Below, piece after piece: positions 33,120 through 54,734 of a stretch of DNA of 64,000 nucleotides. The stretch comes from Polyodon spathula (taxonomy: Eukaryota > Chordata > Actinopteri > Acipenseriformes > Polyodontidae), in assembly GCF_017654505.1 (NCBI RefSeq), contig NC_054536.1:7593794-7657793 (forward strand), in the 5' to 3' direction. Below the pieces are notes generated by a model, which was not told the DNA's origin, ran no database searches, and was given only the letters and a program-made list of their open reading frames with translations. A program made the position numbers and the translations under genes. Position 1 is the stretch's first letter. Each line of letters starts with the position of its first letter.

Positions 33120-34550
33120 AAGCCTTGCTGTTGCGTGTGTCAGTGCTTGCCAGCTTGAGAACCTTTCGAAGCGTTTGGGGGTCTAACTTGTTGCTGGAGA
33201 CATTGGTGGCGTGACAAGCAACTTGGGGGCGGATCTCATAGTCAGATCCGGGATCAACCAAGTCGAAAGGTGTGTGAAGGGTTTCTGGCTCTGCTGACCT
33301 GAACAAGAAAGCTGGTCCAGTCAACCATGTGCTATGAGTCAGGTTGCCTGCTGGGACTGATCTTGAGGCATGATCAGCAGGGTTCTGGTCAGTAGGGACG
33401 TGCTTCCACTGCTGTGGGCTGGTAGATCTCCTGATACGTTGCACCCTGTTATTCACATATACGTAGAATCGTCTGGCGTCGTTGTGAATGTAACCAAGGA
33501 CCACTTTACTATCAGAGTAGAATGTGACAACATCGAGTTGGATGTCAATCTCATCGACGATTGCTTCTGCTATTTCCACAGCTAGAACAGCAGCGCACAA
33601 CTCGAGTCTTGGAACGGTGATCTCAGGACGTGGAGCGAGCTTAGCCTTACCAAAGATGAAGCCAACATCTATGTTCCCACTGGCATCAGTTGTCTTCAGG
33701 TAAGCTACTGCTGCGATGGCGTTCGTGGAGGCATCACAGAAGACGCACATCTCTTTCTTGTGTGCTTGGCTGAGAGAGGTAGAGGTGTATGTGCGAGAGA
33801 TCTTGACCTGTTCAAGCTCCTTCAGTGAGTCTCTCCACAGCTTCCATTCCTTGAGGTTCTCTTCTGGGAGAGGGGCATCCCAGTCACAAGCCTCCATGGT
33901 GAGCTCTCTGAGTAGAGACCTTCCTCGAATGCTTACCGGGGCGGCAAATCCAAGCTGGTCAAACAGGCTGTTGATCGTCGACAAGACTCCACGTCTAGTG
34001 TATGGTTTCTCTGCTGAAGACACCTGAAATGTGAAGACGTCCTCTGCGATGTCCCAGCTCACCCCGAGACTTCTCTGCATGGGAGGGAAGTCGACACTCA
34101 GATCCAGGTCCTTCAGCCCCTTAGCTAGGTCGTCTGGAGGAAAGGCTCTCATGACCTCTGCCTTGTTAGAGGCGATCTTGTGCAGGCGTAAGTTGGAGAG
34201 GGCCAAAATCTCTTGAGTGTTCTGAAGAAGAGTGATGGCTTCCTTCTCTGTGGGGAGGGATACGAGACCGTCGTCGACGTAAAAGTTCCTCTCGACGAAG
34301 TGCCTTGCCTCTGCTCCGTAATCCCTCTCGCCCTCTAATGCGGCTCTCCTGAGGCCGTACATGGCCACTGCTGGGGATGGGCTATTACCGAAAACATGAA
34401 CCCGCATCCTGTACTCCACAACTTCGTCATCCAAGTCGTTGTTGCGATACCAGAGGAATCGCAGGTAGTTACGATGGTCTTCACAAACAACGAAGCAATG
34501 GAACATCTGCTGCACGTCTGCTGTCTGCTTTTCGTACCATTTTACGGTCT
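33119..34550 (-). pseudogene. BEL/Pao reverse transcriptase-RNase H, 5'-truncated
   Basis: The frame starts inside RT (QQMFHCFVV, NSPSPAVAMYGL, NFYVDDGL with the YVDD box). It continues through the Pao-type A17 region (SLGVSWDI, 'YTRRGVLSTINSLFDQLGF') and RNase H (FCDASTNAIAAVAYLK, 'PRLELCAAVLAVEIAEAI', FYSDSKVVLGYI). A frameshift near 33125 separates it from the integrase frame. Gag, protease and the RT start are absent beyond about 34550, as is a 5' LTR. Confidence 0.9.
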
Positions 34551-35186
<636 letters not shown>

Positions 35187-35814
35187 TTAGTTGGCAGAGA
35201 AGGGTTATAAATGCAATAAATAATAATTCCCTGCCAAATCAGTTTGCGTGCAGAATGTGCAGAACCAGCATGACTTTTGTTTGTTGTGTTCACTTATTAA
35301 TTGTCTGTTTTGGCCATTGTGCTGTTGTTTGGTGTTAGTGTTTTGTTTTGTGTTCAAATCTTTATTTGTATTTTACAATAAATACAGTGAGCAGCGCTTC
35401 ATCTCGCAGTACTGGTGTGTTCACACATGGTGTCTCAGAAGTGGGATTACAGCCCCTCCACATATGCAGGCCAGGAAAAGTACTGTGGGGGGAATTATTT
35501 TTGGAGTGCAAGGTGATGGGACACCATGCTAGTGGGGGAAAGGGAAAGCAACCTAGATAGGTTGTGGTGGTTGTAGAGGGGGCTCCATGGTGCATGGTAC
35601 GCAGAGTGTATGAGCACATCAGGGATAGGTGCTCATATGAAAAACCCCTCTTCTGGGAAGTTCACAGCCAGGATGAGTCAATGGAGGACTGGTTCAAAAG
35701 CCAAGCCTGCACCACCTAGGGGGATGCCAAGACTGCAATGTCTGGGATGCCAAGCCTGCAACACCTGGGGATGCCAAACTTGCACTGCCCGGGGGTCTTT
35801 CAGTGCTGGAGGAG

Positions 35815-36035
35815 CCAGCATTTCCACTGTTACCATCGCCGCTGGCAGCATTGCTGCTAACAGCATTGCCATTGGCAGCATTTTGATTGTCAGCATTGGC
35901 GCTAACAGCATTGCCGCTGGCAGCATTTCCTCTGTCAGCATTGCCGCTACCAGCCTTGCCGCTGTCAACATTTCTGCTGGCAGTATTTCCACCATCAGCA
36001 TTGCCACTGGCAGCATTTCCACTGTCAACTGTCAC
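35815..36035 (+). repeat. 15-bp minisatellite, Ser-Ile-x-x-x coding in one frame
   Basis: About 14 imperfect 15-base units of the form 'cattgccgctggcag' run in register. Because 15 is divisible by three, every frame stays open. The + frame of 35610-36218 (202 aa) gives pentapeptides SIAAG, SIAAN, SIAIG, SISSV, SIAAT. The next frame gives PLAAF-type units and the minus strand AMLPA-type units. It lies in the interior of an LTR remnant. Confidence 0.85.
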
Positions 36036-36216
36036 TTGCCGCTGCCAAGTTTGCCTTGTTGTAGGAGGCCTCCATGCCGCTGTCAGCATTTCTGCGGTCA
36101 GACATTGGTGCTGCCAATGTTGCCACTAGCAGAATTTCCGCTGACAACATTACTGTTAATGGAGGAGGGCCTCATACTATGGCCGCTCGTGGGCCCATTA
36201 GTAACTCCAGTCAGTT

Positions 36217-36833
36217 GATTCAGAAATGTCTTCATCTAGACAATGTGGGGAAGCTATAAAAAAGGCCAACAAGATGCTCAGAATTTTAATGAAAAGTGTT
36301 GAATTTAAATCAAAGGAGATAGTGTTAAAACTTTACAATGCATTAGTAAGATCTCATCTAGAATATTGTGTTCAATTCTGGTCACCTCGCTACAAAAAGG
36401 ATATTGCTGCTCTAGAATGAGTGCAAAGAAGAGCGACCAGAATTATCCCGGGTTTAAGTGGCATGTCATATGCAGACAGGATAAAACAATTGAATCTATT
36501 CAGTCTTGAACAAAGAAGACTACGAGGCGATCTGATTCAACCATTCAAAATTCTAAAAGGTATTGATAATGTTGACCCAAGGGACTTTTTCGACCTGAAA
36601 AAAGAAACAAGGACGAGGGGTCACAAATGGAGATTATATAAAGGGCCATTCAGAACAGAAAATAGGAGGCACTTTTTCATACAGAATTGCAGGAGTCTGG
36701 AACCAACTCCCCAGTAATATTGTTGAATCTGACACCCTGGGATACTTCAAGAAGCTGCATGATGAGATTCTGGGATCAAAATGGGCTGAGTGGCCTCCTC
36801 TCATTTGTAAATTTCCTTATGTTCTTATATTCT
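36217..36833 (+). mobile_element. CR1/L2-type LINE 3' fragment, second copy
   Basis: This matches 27712-28344 of the nested LINE, including 'SSRQCGEAIKKANKML', 'RSHLEYCVQFWSPRYKKDI' and 'FFDLKKETRTRGHKW', and ends in 'cttatgttcttatatt'. It is 5'-truncated inside RT, with one in-frame TGA at 36418-36420 and a frameshift near its end. Confidence 0.9.
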
Positions 36834-36985
36834 AATGTGCATATCTAAATTTAACGGTACTGTTGAGTATTGAGTAAACAAAAACATCACTATTGTCACA
36901 AAACTTCTGGGTATTTAGGAACACTTAGTCGCATCATTCCTAAACTAAACGGCAACATTTAAAATGAGTGATTCTGTATATCGGG

Positions 36986-36987
<2 letters not shown>

Positions 36988-37058
<71 letters not shown>
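36988..37058. repeat. (TA)n microsatellite
   Basis: About 35 TA units, left of an LTR-like block. Confidence 0.97.
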
Positions 37059-37061
<3 letters not shown>

Positions 37062-37494
37062 AAGTAGCAGGGGAAAGGGGCAGATTCCTCCCTGCCTAAA
37101 ACAGGTGAAAACGCACATTTTGTTTAATTTCTTGGTGCTGTTTAATTGTTTTATTATTAATTTAAGAAAGTATTTAAGAAAGACAGCCAGTCTGTCCAGG
37201 CCTGTTTGTAAGTGTGTGCAATCGTGAAGAAAAAGGCAGTGTGAAACCTTTGTGTTAAACTGTGTTTTCTTTTTAAGCTGGGAAAACAGCTTAGCTGTAC
37301 CGTGTTAGGTAGGGTGGGTATTGTGTTTAGTTAGTGCTCCAAATAGGAGCTAGGTCTTTGGTTTGTGTTTGTTTATTTGGGTTTCTTTTTGTGGTTATTA
37401 AAAAAATAGCGCGTCAGTGCATTAAAAACTTTCATTTCTGTGTCCTGGGTCCTGCTTAAAAGGGGCAATGAACCATAGCTGCAGAATTCAATCA

Positions 37495-37497
<3 letters not shown>
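37059..37497 (+). mobile_element. LTR-like block enclosed by (TA)n tracts
   Basis: This 439-base non-coding segment begins 'gtaaagtagcaggggaaagg'. It has T-rich and GT-rich parts and an attaaa-type poly(A) site near 37420, and ends just before a second (TA)n. The content looks like a solo LTR. Clear TG...CA ends are not visible. Confidence 0.45.

Positions 37498-37562
<65 letters not shown>
37498..37562. repeat. (TA)n microsatellite
   Basis: About 32 TA units, right of the LTR-like block. Confidence 0.97.
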
Positions 37563-37569
<7 letters not shown>

Positions 37570-38283
37570 ATCTATTCATAATTTTTATATGGGTTGTAGC
37601 TACGTTGCCATATTTGCTGCATCTTATTTGTTATACAATAGTGCATAAATAAAATAGTGTCTATATTAACAGCGGTATCAGTACATTTAAATCTATTCAT
37701 AATTTTTATATAGCAGCTTAATCGCGGTTGTGGGTGTCGCCATCTTTCTGTTGATCATAACCAGCTGTGAGAGTCGTTGAGTTCGTTGAGTCAGCGTTGA
37801 GCCAACGCAGTGTGTCACTAGCTCTCAACAGTGAGTTTAGGAATGATTTTAAGAGTTGTTGCTTCTCAGCGTTGAATTTAGGAAAGCAGCCTATGTGTGC
37901 ACGGGTGTTCCCTGCCAAATCAGTTGATGTGCAGAATGTACCTGGTCCGACTGAATGATTAACAAGCAATCGAGCTCAGGCACGGCTGCATAAAAAAGGC
38001 AGGGACCTCTCACTCGGGGTTGGGCATGGTTCAGAGAAGAAACGTAAGTTAAGCAAAACAAATAACAATTGTTTCACCGATGGGTCAAAACCAGCATGTT
38101 ACTTGTTCATTGTGTTCACTTATTGTGTTTTGTTTTGGCCATTGTGGTGTTTATTTTGTAAACTGTTTTGTTTGTTTTAAATGTTGTGTTTATTTATAAT
38201 AAACATGCGCAACCACACTTTACCTCACAGTACTGTGTCTCTTTGTGGTCTGACATCACCCACAAAGCCACCTAAGTGACAAT

Positions 38284-38681
38284 AGTGTTAGAGACTATGA
38301 CTACATACTGGTCAGAGTAGATGAATGCTGGGTGATAAACCAGTACTTGGACTACACAGTTCTTTACATCCTCTCTCAGCTCGTTCAGCAAATTCTTTTC
38401 CTTTGTTTGTGGTTTGAACAAAGAAACAGGATGCAATAATATTATCATTAGCGATATTAATGTCTTGTTTAAACGATGGAAAAATTAACTTTACATTGTC
38501 ATTAAATAGCATTTCATTATATAAGTTGATATTTAGTAATGTAGTAACATTCTCATACACTTTTATCCATAAAACAGACAGGTTTGCATCAACATACAAA
38601 CAGTTTTCAAATACATTCAAACAACTTTCAATGTCTTCAATGACTTTTCCAATATTCTTTCTGTAACAACAACAATAACAG
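38284..38681 (-). pseudogene. Third PTCHD3-like exon-4 fragment, proximal piece
   Basis: The minus strand matches copy B exon 4 around 40387-40812: NCLYVDANLSVLWIKVYENV, 'FPSFKQDINIANDNIIAS' and a frameshifted 'KEFAERAERGCKEL' (copy B reads KEKNMLNELREDVKN). Exons 1-3 and both ends of exon 4 are missing. Its orientation equals copy B, about 1 kb from that gene's 3' end. Confidence 0.85.
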
Positions 38682-38850
38682 AAAATTACCTCAATTAAAT
38701 GTTCATTTGAATTTTACGCAATGTAGGTTATAAACTCATGGATAAACAAAAATAACATAATTACATTTCTTGTGTAAATAAAAAACTACAAAAATGCCTT
38801 GTTTTAATAAGTTATTGTTATTTATTATTAAAAACAATGAAAAAATACAA

Positions 38851-38917
<67 letters not shown>

Positions 38918-39634
38918 ATCAAAAATACATGTTTAAAATAAATACCACAGCTCAGCTTTTGCTTCAAAGCAGGCAATATTATTATTAAGTTTTATTTAAA
39001 TACATTCGAACCGAATTCTACATATTTACTTTCTATGTCATACTTTGCAAAAACACAATTTAAATTAAAAACATGTGCATGATTTTGCTAAGCTATTAAA
39101 ACAACTGCTCTTAAAAGAAAAAAAAAACAGTACAAAGTTTAACATGGTTTAGTGATAAACACATCTATTTTTAAGATAATAATTATTCATTCAAATTCTC
39201 AATTTGCAATTGTTGAGGAAAAGCTACAGGTTGGATGGGCCATAAAGATGAGGCCTGAATTTCAGCAAGTTTAAATGAACTGCCCTACTTCATTCATGTC
39301 AACATTCCTTACACTTGCTGCAATAAATTTACTCTAGAGAATAATATCCTTCAGTCTGTACAATAATGAAATATGATGTGGTGTGTATAAACACTTATAA
39401 ACGTTTACAGTCATGTGTAATAAAACATAGAGAAATCGTTTATAGGTAAGCATTGTAATGTTCAGAGAGGTATGGTAAGTCCTATTAAAAAACATGACAA
39501 GCCATGGCATATGTATACTACAACCATGGTAAAAGCATGGGGAAACTGAAATTACTGTTCAAATTTACTGTGGTAAACTTATATAAGGGATAAGTGCAGA
39601 GCATTGCCTTGAATTTCTGAAAGCATCATCAGAT
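38682..39634 (-). other. Copy B 3' UTR and 3' flank
   Basis: Positions 38937-39634 are collinear with 10451-11297 behind copy A, on the opposite strand. (TA)n lies at 38854-38915, where arm homology ends. The sequence at 38682-38853 is unmatched. Confidence 0.6.
38854..38915. repeat. (TA)n microsatellite at the arm boundary
   Basis: About 31 TA units, immediately beyond the end of similarity between the two PTCHD3-like arms. Confidence 0.97.
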
Positions 39635-48804
<9,170 letters not shown>

Positions 48805-50040
48805 TTTAATAGAATCAGACCACGGGATTTGTTGTGTTATTCAAAACAATGTAACAGTTTTAAACTATGCCGTTTTAAAATTGTATTGCTTTCTAAATCA
48901 ATAGACACAATAAAACTAACAGTACAGATAACTGAAGCTGCATTTAGTATTCAGCAAGAATGCTTTCTCGTTTTATTTTCTAGACAACAATCCTAATAAA
49001 AAACGTCAGCGATCATGCGAGTTAGTTTGCATAAGCGGGCGTAAACCTGTGGTATAGTTCTTATTAACTTTACCTGTCTGTGAGATGTGAAGAAATGCGC
49101 GGAGTGAATTCTGTGTTAAAATAAAAGTGCTCGGTAGTTGGACGATATAGTTATATGCTGTATATTCTAGTGACAAACATATTCTAGTTCAGAAATATGT
49201 TTTTGATAGATTATTTTAATATCATACTAATTCTTAAAAGTACATTTTATAAAAGTATAATCACTTCACAGTTTCATGTTAAATCGCTATTATTATTAAA
49301 GACGATATAATAAAAATGCAAAAAAAAAAAAAAGCAGCGAATATCGTCTAGGCTTCATTTTTCCAAACCTGACTACAATTTTTCTCCTCCATTTTGTCGC
49401 CTCTAATCAGAATAACAGCTTCGTCTATATTTTTGTAAACCGAGTATTAATAGTTCAATACGATATTACATACAGTTACCCAAATGCACATCCGTTTTAT
49501 GAATGAAAAAGAACAAACGTAAATAAACATTCAAGTACAGAATGGCTAGAAATGTCACAAAATACAGTATTTAGCTTTAAAAGAGGTAATGTGTCAAAAT
49601 AAAATCGTGTTTATTTAAATAGATAAATGCTACGCATTTACATAAATGCTGTATGTGTGCAATAGTGTACCCCTGAAAAGGGAATGGTTTAAATAATCAA
49701 AACGTTGCGTTGTGTGCTTGCTGCAGGAGTGATTTTATCAAAAATAAAATACAAGTTTAGCCATTTCATTTACACAGTTTTACACAGAAAACTACATGCT
49801 TACTCTGTACATCAGTAAAATAGCAAGTATCCTTTTAGAATTGCACCAGCTCAACAAGAGAATACAAACTACAGGTGGCGCGAGTTTAGTTTTTTGCTCC
49901 TCTATTGGACTCAGTAATTAGTTGAAATGGCGGTAAATTTATGTATTTGTCACGGGTAGGTTGCGGAATAAAATTAGGATTTCACGGGCATTTCGAGGAC
50001 TTGTTTAAACATTAAATAAACCTAAGTATACAGTATTTCA
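48805..50040. other. Copy B 5' flank, no gene
   Basis: This holds the presumed promoter of copy B (reading leftward). It has no match by eye to 700-996 before copy A, and no CpG-rich stretch is visible. An A-rich run lies at 49319-49333. Confidence 0.45.
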
Positions 50041-50940
50041 GGACACTAGTGCTACTTGCTTCCTTAGTAAAGCAGCCCTGTCTTAAGGGCCAGTAGACAG
50101 CCCCCCACCTCCTCCCCCTGCACTTGACTTGCCCATACACTGAGACTGCACGTTCCCTTTCAATTCAAAGATGGCCACCAAAACATCCTTATGGGATATA
50201 GACCTGCCTATTGGTAGGTGTCACTGAGCTCTTTCTATCAAAGCTGCCGATAGGCCCCCTCCCCTCGGCGCCCCCCTTGTTCCTGCCTACCGAGGGTACG
50301 TCATTCAGGGGAGCCTAACTCTCTTTTCTCTTCTCAAGATTGGTATGGTAAGACCTCTCTGTGTTGCACTGAGCCCTTTTTTCTTCTTAAAAAGCGTTGC
50401 GTAAGCTACTGCTAGTTCCCCTGCACTTTGTGCTGAAAGCTGGCCTTCGCCGCTTTTCCTGGAATCAGTAGCTTTAATTCGTAGCCTTTTTATTCTGATT
50501 CTAACTATCAGCACCTGCTCACTCCGCGTGTCAGGCTGCTTCTCTCTGTCTGTACGACTTAGTACGTAAGTATTATTGAGTTAGCCCACCAGCCGCCTGC
50601 GGGCCGCAGGTTGGGCCTTGTTTTGATTGTAGCTGCGTGTCCCAATGCTTGCGCAGAGGACTAGCTGCAGTGCGGCTGCTTACAGCCGGACCAGACATAT
50701 ACTCCTCACCAAGGTTGAGACGTACGTGGGCTGTGTTGGCCTTTACCAAGTGTGTAGGTCTCACAATGAAACAGACAGTGTGTTCTCCCCCATCTGTACT
50801 GTAATATCTTACTGTTTTTGTATTTAAAAACAGTTTTGTATTACTTCGGCCCTGTCCCCCTGTTGTATGCTAGGTGCTGCTCAGGTGTGTGATCACGCGG
50901 TTACTTCGGTACCACTGTGTGCACGGCGCTTATTGACTCG

Positions 50941-51345
50941 CTGCACATTATACCTGGTGCTGCACGGCACGCGGTGCTCGGTGCAAGCGGTGCACGCTCT
51001 GCACATTATACCTGGTGCTGCACGGCACGCGGTGCTCGGTGCAAGCGGTGCACGCTCTGCACATTATACCCGGTGTTGCACGGCACGGGGTGCTCACGGT
51101 GCTCGATGCATGCAGTGCACGTGATGTACGTTATACAGGTGCTGCATGGTACACGCATTGCTTGGTGCAAGCGGTGCGCACAGTATCTATTGCCCCATGC
51201 TTCATGCACACGGTGCGCAAGGGACTCTGTGCTGCACGGTATTCTGTGCATGTGGTGCACGCTGTACTCAGTGCACTTTAGATCCAGTGCTGCACGGCAC
51301 TCGGTTCACATGGTGCTCGTTGCACACGATGCTGGATGCATTGGG
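50941..51345 (+). repeat. 58-bp minisatellite in the DIRS leader
   Basis: Copies at 50941-50998 and 50999-51056 are identical. Those from 51057 and 51121 are diverged, and weaker ones continue to about 51345. Each unit has the inner motif 'ggtgctgcacggcac'. Open frames on both strands through this array are by-products. Confidence 0.9.
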
Positions 51346-51423
51346 TACTATGACAAGCAGGGCTGGCTTCCATGCCTTTGAGGCCTGTGGGAATAATATC
51401 CCACAGGAGGACAGGCACATCAT

Positions 51424-52641
51424 GTGTGTTTAGGCTCCGAGCAAACCTCTTCAGCCCTGCAAGGCATCTGCACGGCTTTTCATCCCGGAGTGCTCGCCAA
51501 TTGCCTGGAGAGAGTCGCGCCGGAGCGTTCCTCGTCCCCCGCAGCGGGCCCCTCCCAAGCACGCCTCCCGACGCCGTCACAGAGCCCCTTCGGGGAGATT
51601 CCTTGTGCGCAGGCGTCTGTGTCTATCCGCAACTGCTCCCTGTCGCCTACGGCTAGACGGTTAAAGAAATCCCGGCAGGCGAGGGTTATTATGGACATGA
51701 AAGCTCACATCGGCCGGATCATGGAGCTTTTGAAGAGGCAACAGGCCCCATCGGCTCCAGCTGTGGACCCCTGTGCTGCGCCCCCCTCACCCCCTGTGCC
51801 GATTGCAGTCGCTGTACCGTCCCCTGACCTCTCTGTGGGAGAGCAGGGCGTGCGGATCGACTGGGCACTTTGTTTGGATGAGGACGAGCACTCTCTCTCC
51901 GCCTCGTGGGGGGAGTCCACTTTCCCTCCGGGAAATGGAGGTCAAGGCGGATCCTGAATTCCCTGCTGAAGCGGCCCTTAGTTTCGAGGTTGCCTCGATT
52001 ACTAGCATACCTGCAGGTCCCCTAGACAGCGCAGGCAGAGCCACGTCGTTCTGTCTTTCGGCCACATGAAGTGGCGCCCCGTGCCTGATTTTATGGAGGA
52101 GGTGCGCTCTTCTTGGAACCACCCAGCCGCAGCGCAGGCGCAATTGAGACATAGTTCCCCTCTGGCCTCGCTGGAGGATGCAGAGAAGCTGGTCCTGGCC
52201 GGGTTTCCCCCTGTGGTCTCCACCATTGCAGCCTTGGTTAAGGCTCCTCCGGTGGGATGTATGCCCAAGGACCCCATGTCCCCGAACCTGCAGTGTAGGG
52301 TGACGGAGACACACATCCGAAGCCTGGCGGGTCTAGTGGTTGTGTGCAGACAGCTGTGGCTGTTGCAGGTGCAGGTGCCTGATGCTGATAAGGCCGCGCT
52401 GTTGAATGCACCCATCTCACCAGGCCACACCTTTGGCCCAGCAGTGGAGGAGATCCTGCAGCAATCTCTTAGGGAAAAACAAGGCATCGAGTCAGGAAGC
52501 CGCGTTGCTCCCTCTCCACGCTCCGGCGCGGGTCTAGTTGAGCCACTGGCACTCTACACCAACATGAATAGTCACCCGGACGGTGCCAGTCCCACAGCCC
52601 CACCAGCTGACCTTAGGCATCGCCTACAGGCCTCATCTTAG
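51424..52641 (+). pseudogene. DIRS gag-like protein, frameshifted
   Basis: Positions 51424-51957 and 52066-52641 are in the same frame. The bridge (REMEVKADPEFPAEAALSFE) is in the 51773-52069 frame, so two compensating shifts exist. The conserved part is in the second piece: 'SSWNHPAAAQ', 'DAEKLVLAGFPPVVSTIAAL' with KAPPVGCMPKDP, NLQCRVTETHIRS. This is the gag family of vertebrate DIRS elements. A basic, Pro-rich N-terminus precedes it. Confidence 0.75.
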
Positions 52642-53041
52642 ATGAGAGGCAGGACCCTCCCTCAGAGTGGTGGACGTGACTGTAGCCAGCCTACGGAGCA
52701 ACAACCTAGAAGGCAGTTCCAGGGTTACCACCCTAGACAACTGCCACTGCTAGCCCCGCCTCAGCCTCAGCCGCCCCAGCAGGGCCCCTGAAGGCTGGTG
52801 GCCTCAGACCCAATTCACGGCACAACAGCTGCACTACTGGCGTGCTTGCACCTCTGATTGTGGGTGCTCGCAACCGTATAATATGGTTTAGAAAGCAAAG
52901 GAATCAGCCATTGGACATCCCTGTATATCAATATGCTGCAGCTGCAGCTGCAGGCAGTGCATTTCAATCAACGTGGGTTTTATTTTGCAGGGGGATTCAT
53001 GGTCACTCATCCTCATAGCTCTCAGATCAGGTGACACAGGT

Positions 53042-53801
53042 TGTGACAGAAATATAGTGAACCTTGGTTGTAGATCTCCCTCCCGACCTGTGAGGGCGCT
53101 AAGCAAGGGCAGAGTTCTTTGGACAGGCTAATTTGACAGTTCTTTGCCCAGGTCGGGAAGTCGGTCAGTCTGGAAAAAGGCAAGACTCCGTTGCAAGAAC
53201 GTATCCACCTGGAAGAGAAACAATGTAGCAGTCACAGATTGTAAAGGCAGCTGCAATTGTTTACCAAAGGGTCATGCGTGACAGCATATAAGAGGGACGG
53301 AGAATCGTAATCTGTTCCTTCGCTTGGTTTGTGAGAGACACAGTAACCACTGCTGAAATAAACCTGTGTTATAAGAATATTTGTGAGTGTTTTGTTTGTT
53401 TGTGTCTGTTAGTAATCGTCTGTGTTTGTAATCACTAGACAGCTAACATGTTCCGGAGCTGTCACCAGAGGCCAGCACAAACCCAGGACAGCACTTCACT
53501 TGTATCACTGTAAACTGTACTGTACCACAATCACTAATTCACACACTAAACAGACTTGTGTATGTGTTTTGTGTTTAATGTGGGGATACAAAAACGGGAT
53601 TTATTTCGGGATCAGCCCAGGGATTATAAATGTAAGTAATACATGCCGCTGTATTACTTACCAGCATTATTATTTATTGTTTGTTCAGCCGTCCGGCACT
53701 GGACATAAAAAATAAATAAAATAAACCTTTTCACCTGGATTACAATTGTCTGTCTGTTCTTTAATTACCTGCACCTGCCCACTATCAACCACTTTGCCAC
53801 A
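53042..53801 (+). mobile_element. Solo LTR, 'tgtgacag' family, + copy
   Basis: It starts TGTGACAGAAAT at 53042 and ends TTTGCCACA at 53801. Inside are 'cgacctgtgagggc', 'gaagtcggtc', a TATA-like 'gcatataagaggga' near 53284 and AATAAA near 53359. It has TG...CA ends and no coding interior next to it. Confidence 0.7.
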
Positions 53802-54009
53802 AAACATCATTAAAGAAAATAGAGGGTTAGGCAAAGATGCAGCTCTCCTTTCTTGTAAAGGTAAAGAAAACGGTTCTTTATTTTGACCTTTTCGTTGTGG
53901 GGGGAGGGGGCTAGCAGGAAGTTGTGTGTTTCAAACTGAAATCTTATTCAGGGATATAGTTCCATTCGGTAACAAAAATACTATGAACTAAAAGGCTCAA
54001 AACTATTGA

Positions 54010-54734
54010 TTGTGTGTGTCCCTTGTACGTAGCTGCCAGTCTGTTTTTCATTCAGCAGTTTCCTTCAATTTTCTTGACAGTTTTTGTAGATTCGGTATAT
54101 GGTTCAGTATTCAGCCGAATCTTTTGAGATGGAGTTAGTATTCGGCCGAATCCCAAAAACTTGCATCCGATGCATAAATAACAAGGGGTTGCAATCCCAA
54201 ACAATAAACACAAATTTACTAACATGGTCACCAGTCCTCGGTGCGTGCAGTAGTGCTTGTGGTGGGTGATACAGGTTATTAGTGACAATCATGCAGTGCT
54301 GTTTATGGTTGGTGCTGGCCCTTAGTGAAAGCTCCAGAATCGTGTTTAGCTGTCTAGTAATTTACAAAACAAGACAATTACAGACAAACAAAAACACTCA
54401 CAAAAGTTTATTTCTCATGGGGTCTCTCACAGTCCTTACCATTTAAATGCTTAAACCAAACTAAGGATCAGATTACAATTCTCCGTCCCCTTTTATGCTG
54501 TCACACATGACCCCTTGGTAAACGAGTGCGACCGCCTCTCCAATCTGCAGCTGCAATGTTGTTTCCCTTCCGGGTCAATGCATTATTGCAATGGTATCTC
54601 GCCTCCTTCCAGGCTGGCCGACTTCCCTTGATTCCTGGGAAAGCACTGTCAGACCAGACTCTGTTTTTGCTGCTTATTGCCCTCACAGGTCAGGAGGTAG
54701 ATTCACAACCAAGAATCATTGTATTTCTGTCACA
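54010..54734 (-). mobile_element. Solo LTR, same family, - copy
   Basis: Read on the minus strand it starts TGTGACAGAAAT at 54734 and carries 'acctgtgagggc', 'gaagtcggccagcctgg', 'gcataaaaggggacgg' and AATAAA near 54409. The first 450 bases match the + copy at 53042, and the far end differs. The two lie tail to tail about 210 bases apart. Confidence 0.7.

Larger units (their letters stand above)
50050..52895 (+). mobile_element. DIRS-type retrotransposon, 5' part
   Basis: A long GC-rich leader (50050-51400) with a 58-bp minisatellite is followed by a gag-like region (51424-52641) and the very start of RT, 'QTQFTAQQLHYWRACTSDCG' at about 52806-52865, a phrase typical of DIRS pol in fish. The element then stops at about 52890. 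RNase H, methylase and tyrosine recombinase are absent. Confidence 0.75.

Noticed and set aside
50867..51433. Overlapping ORFs in three + frames and on the minus strand, or a CRISPR-like array
   Set aside because: The 58-bp units have no spacers and form a simple minisatellite. The open frames result from the repeat.
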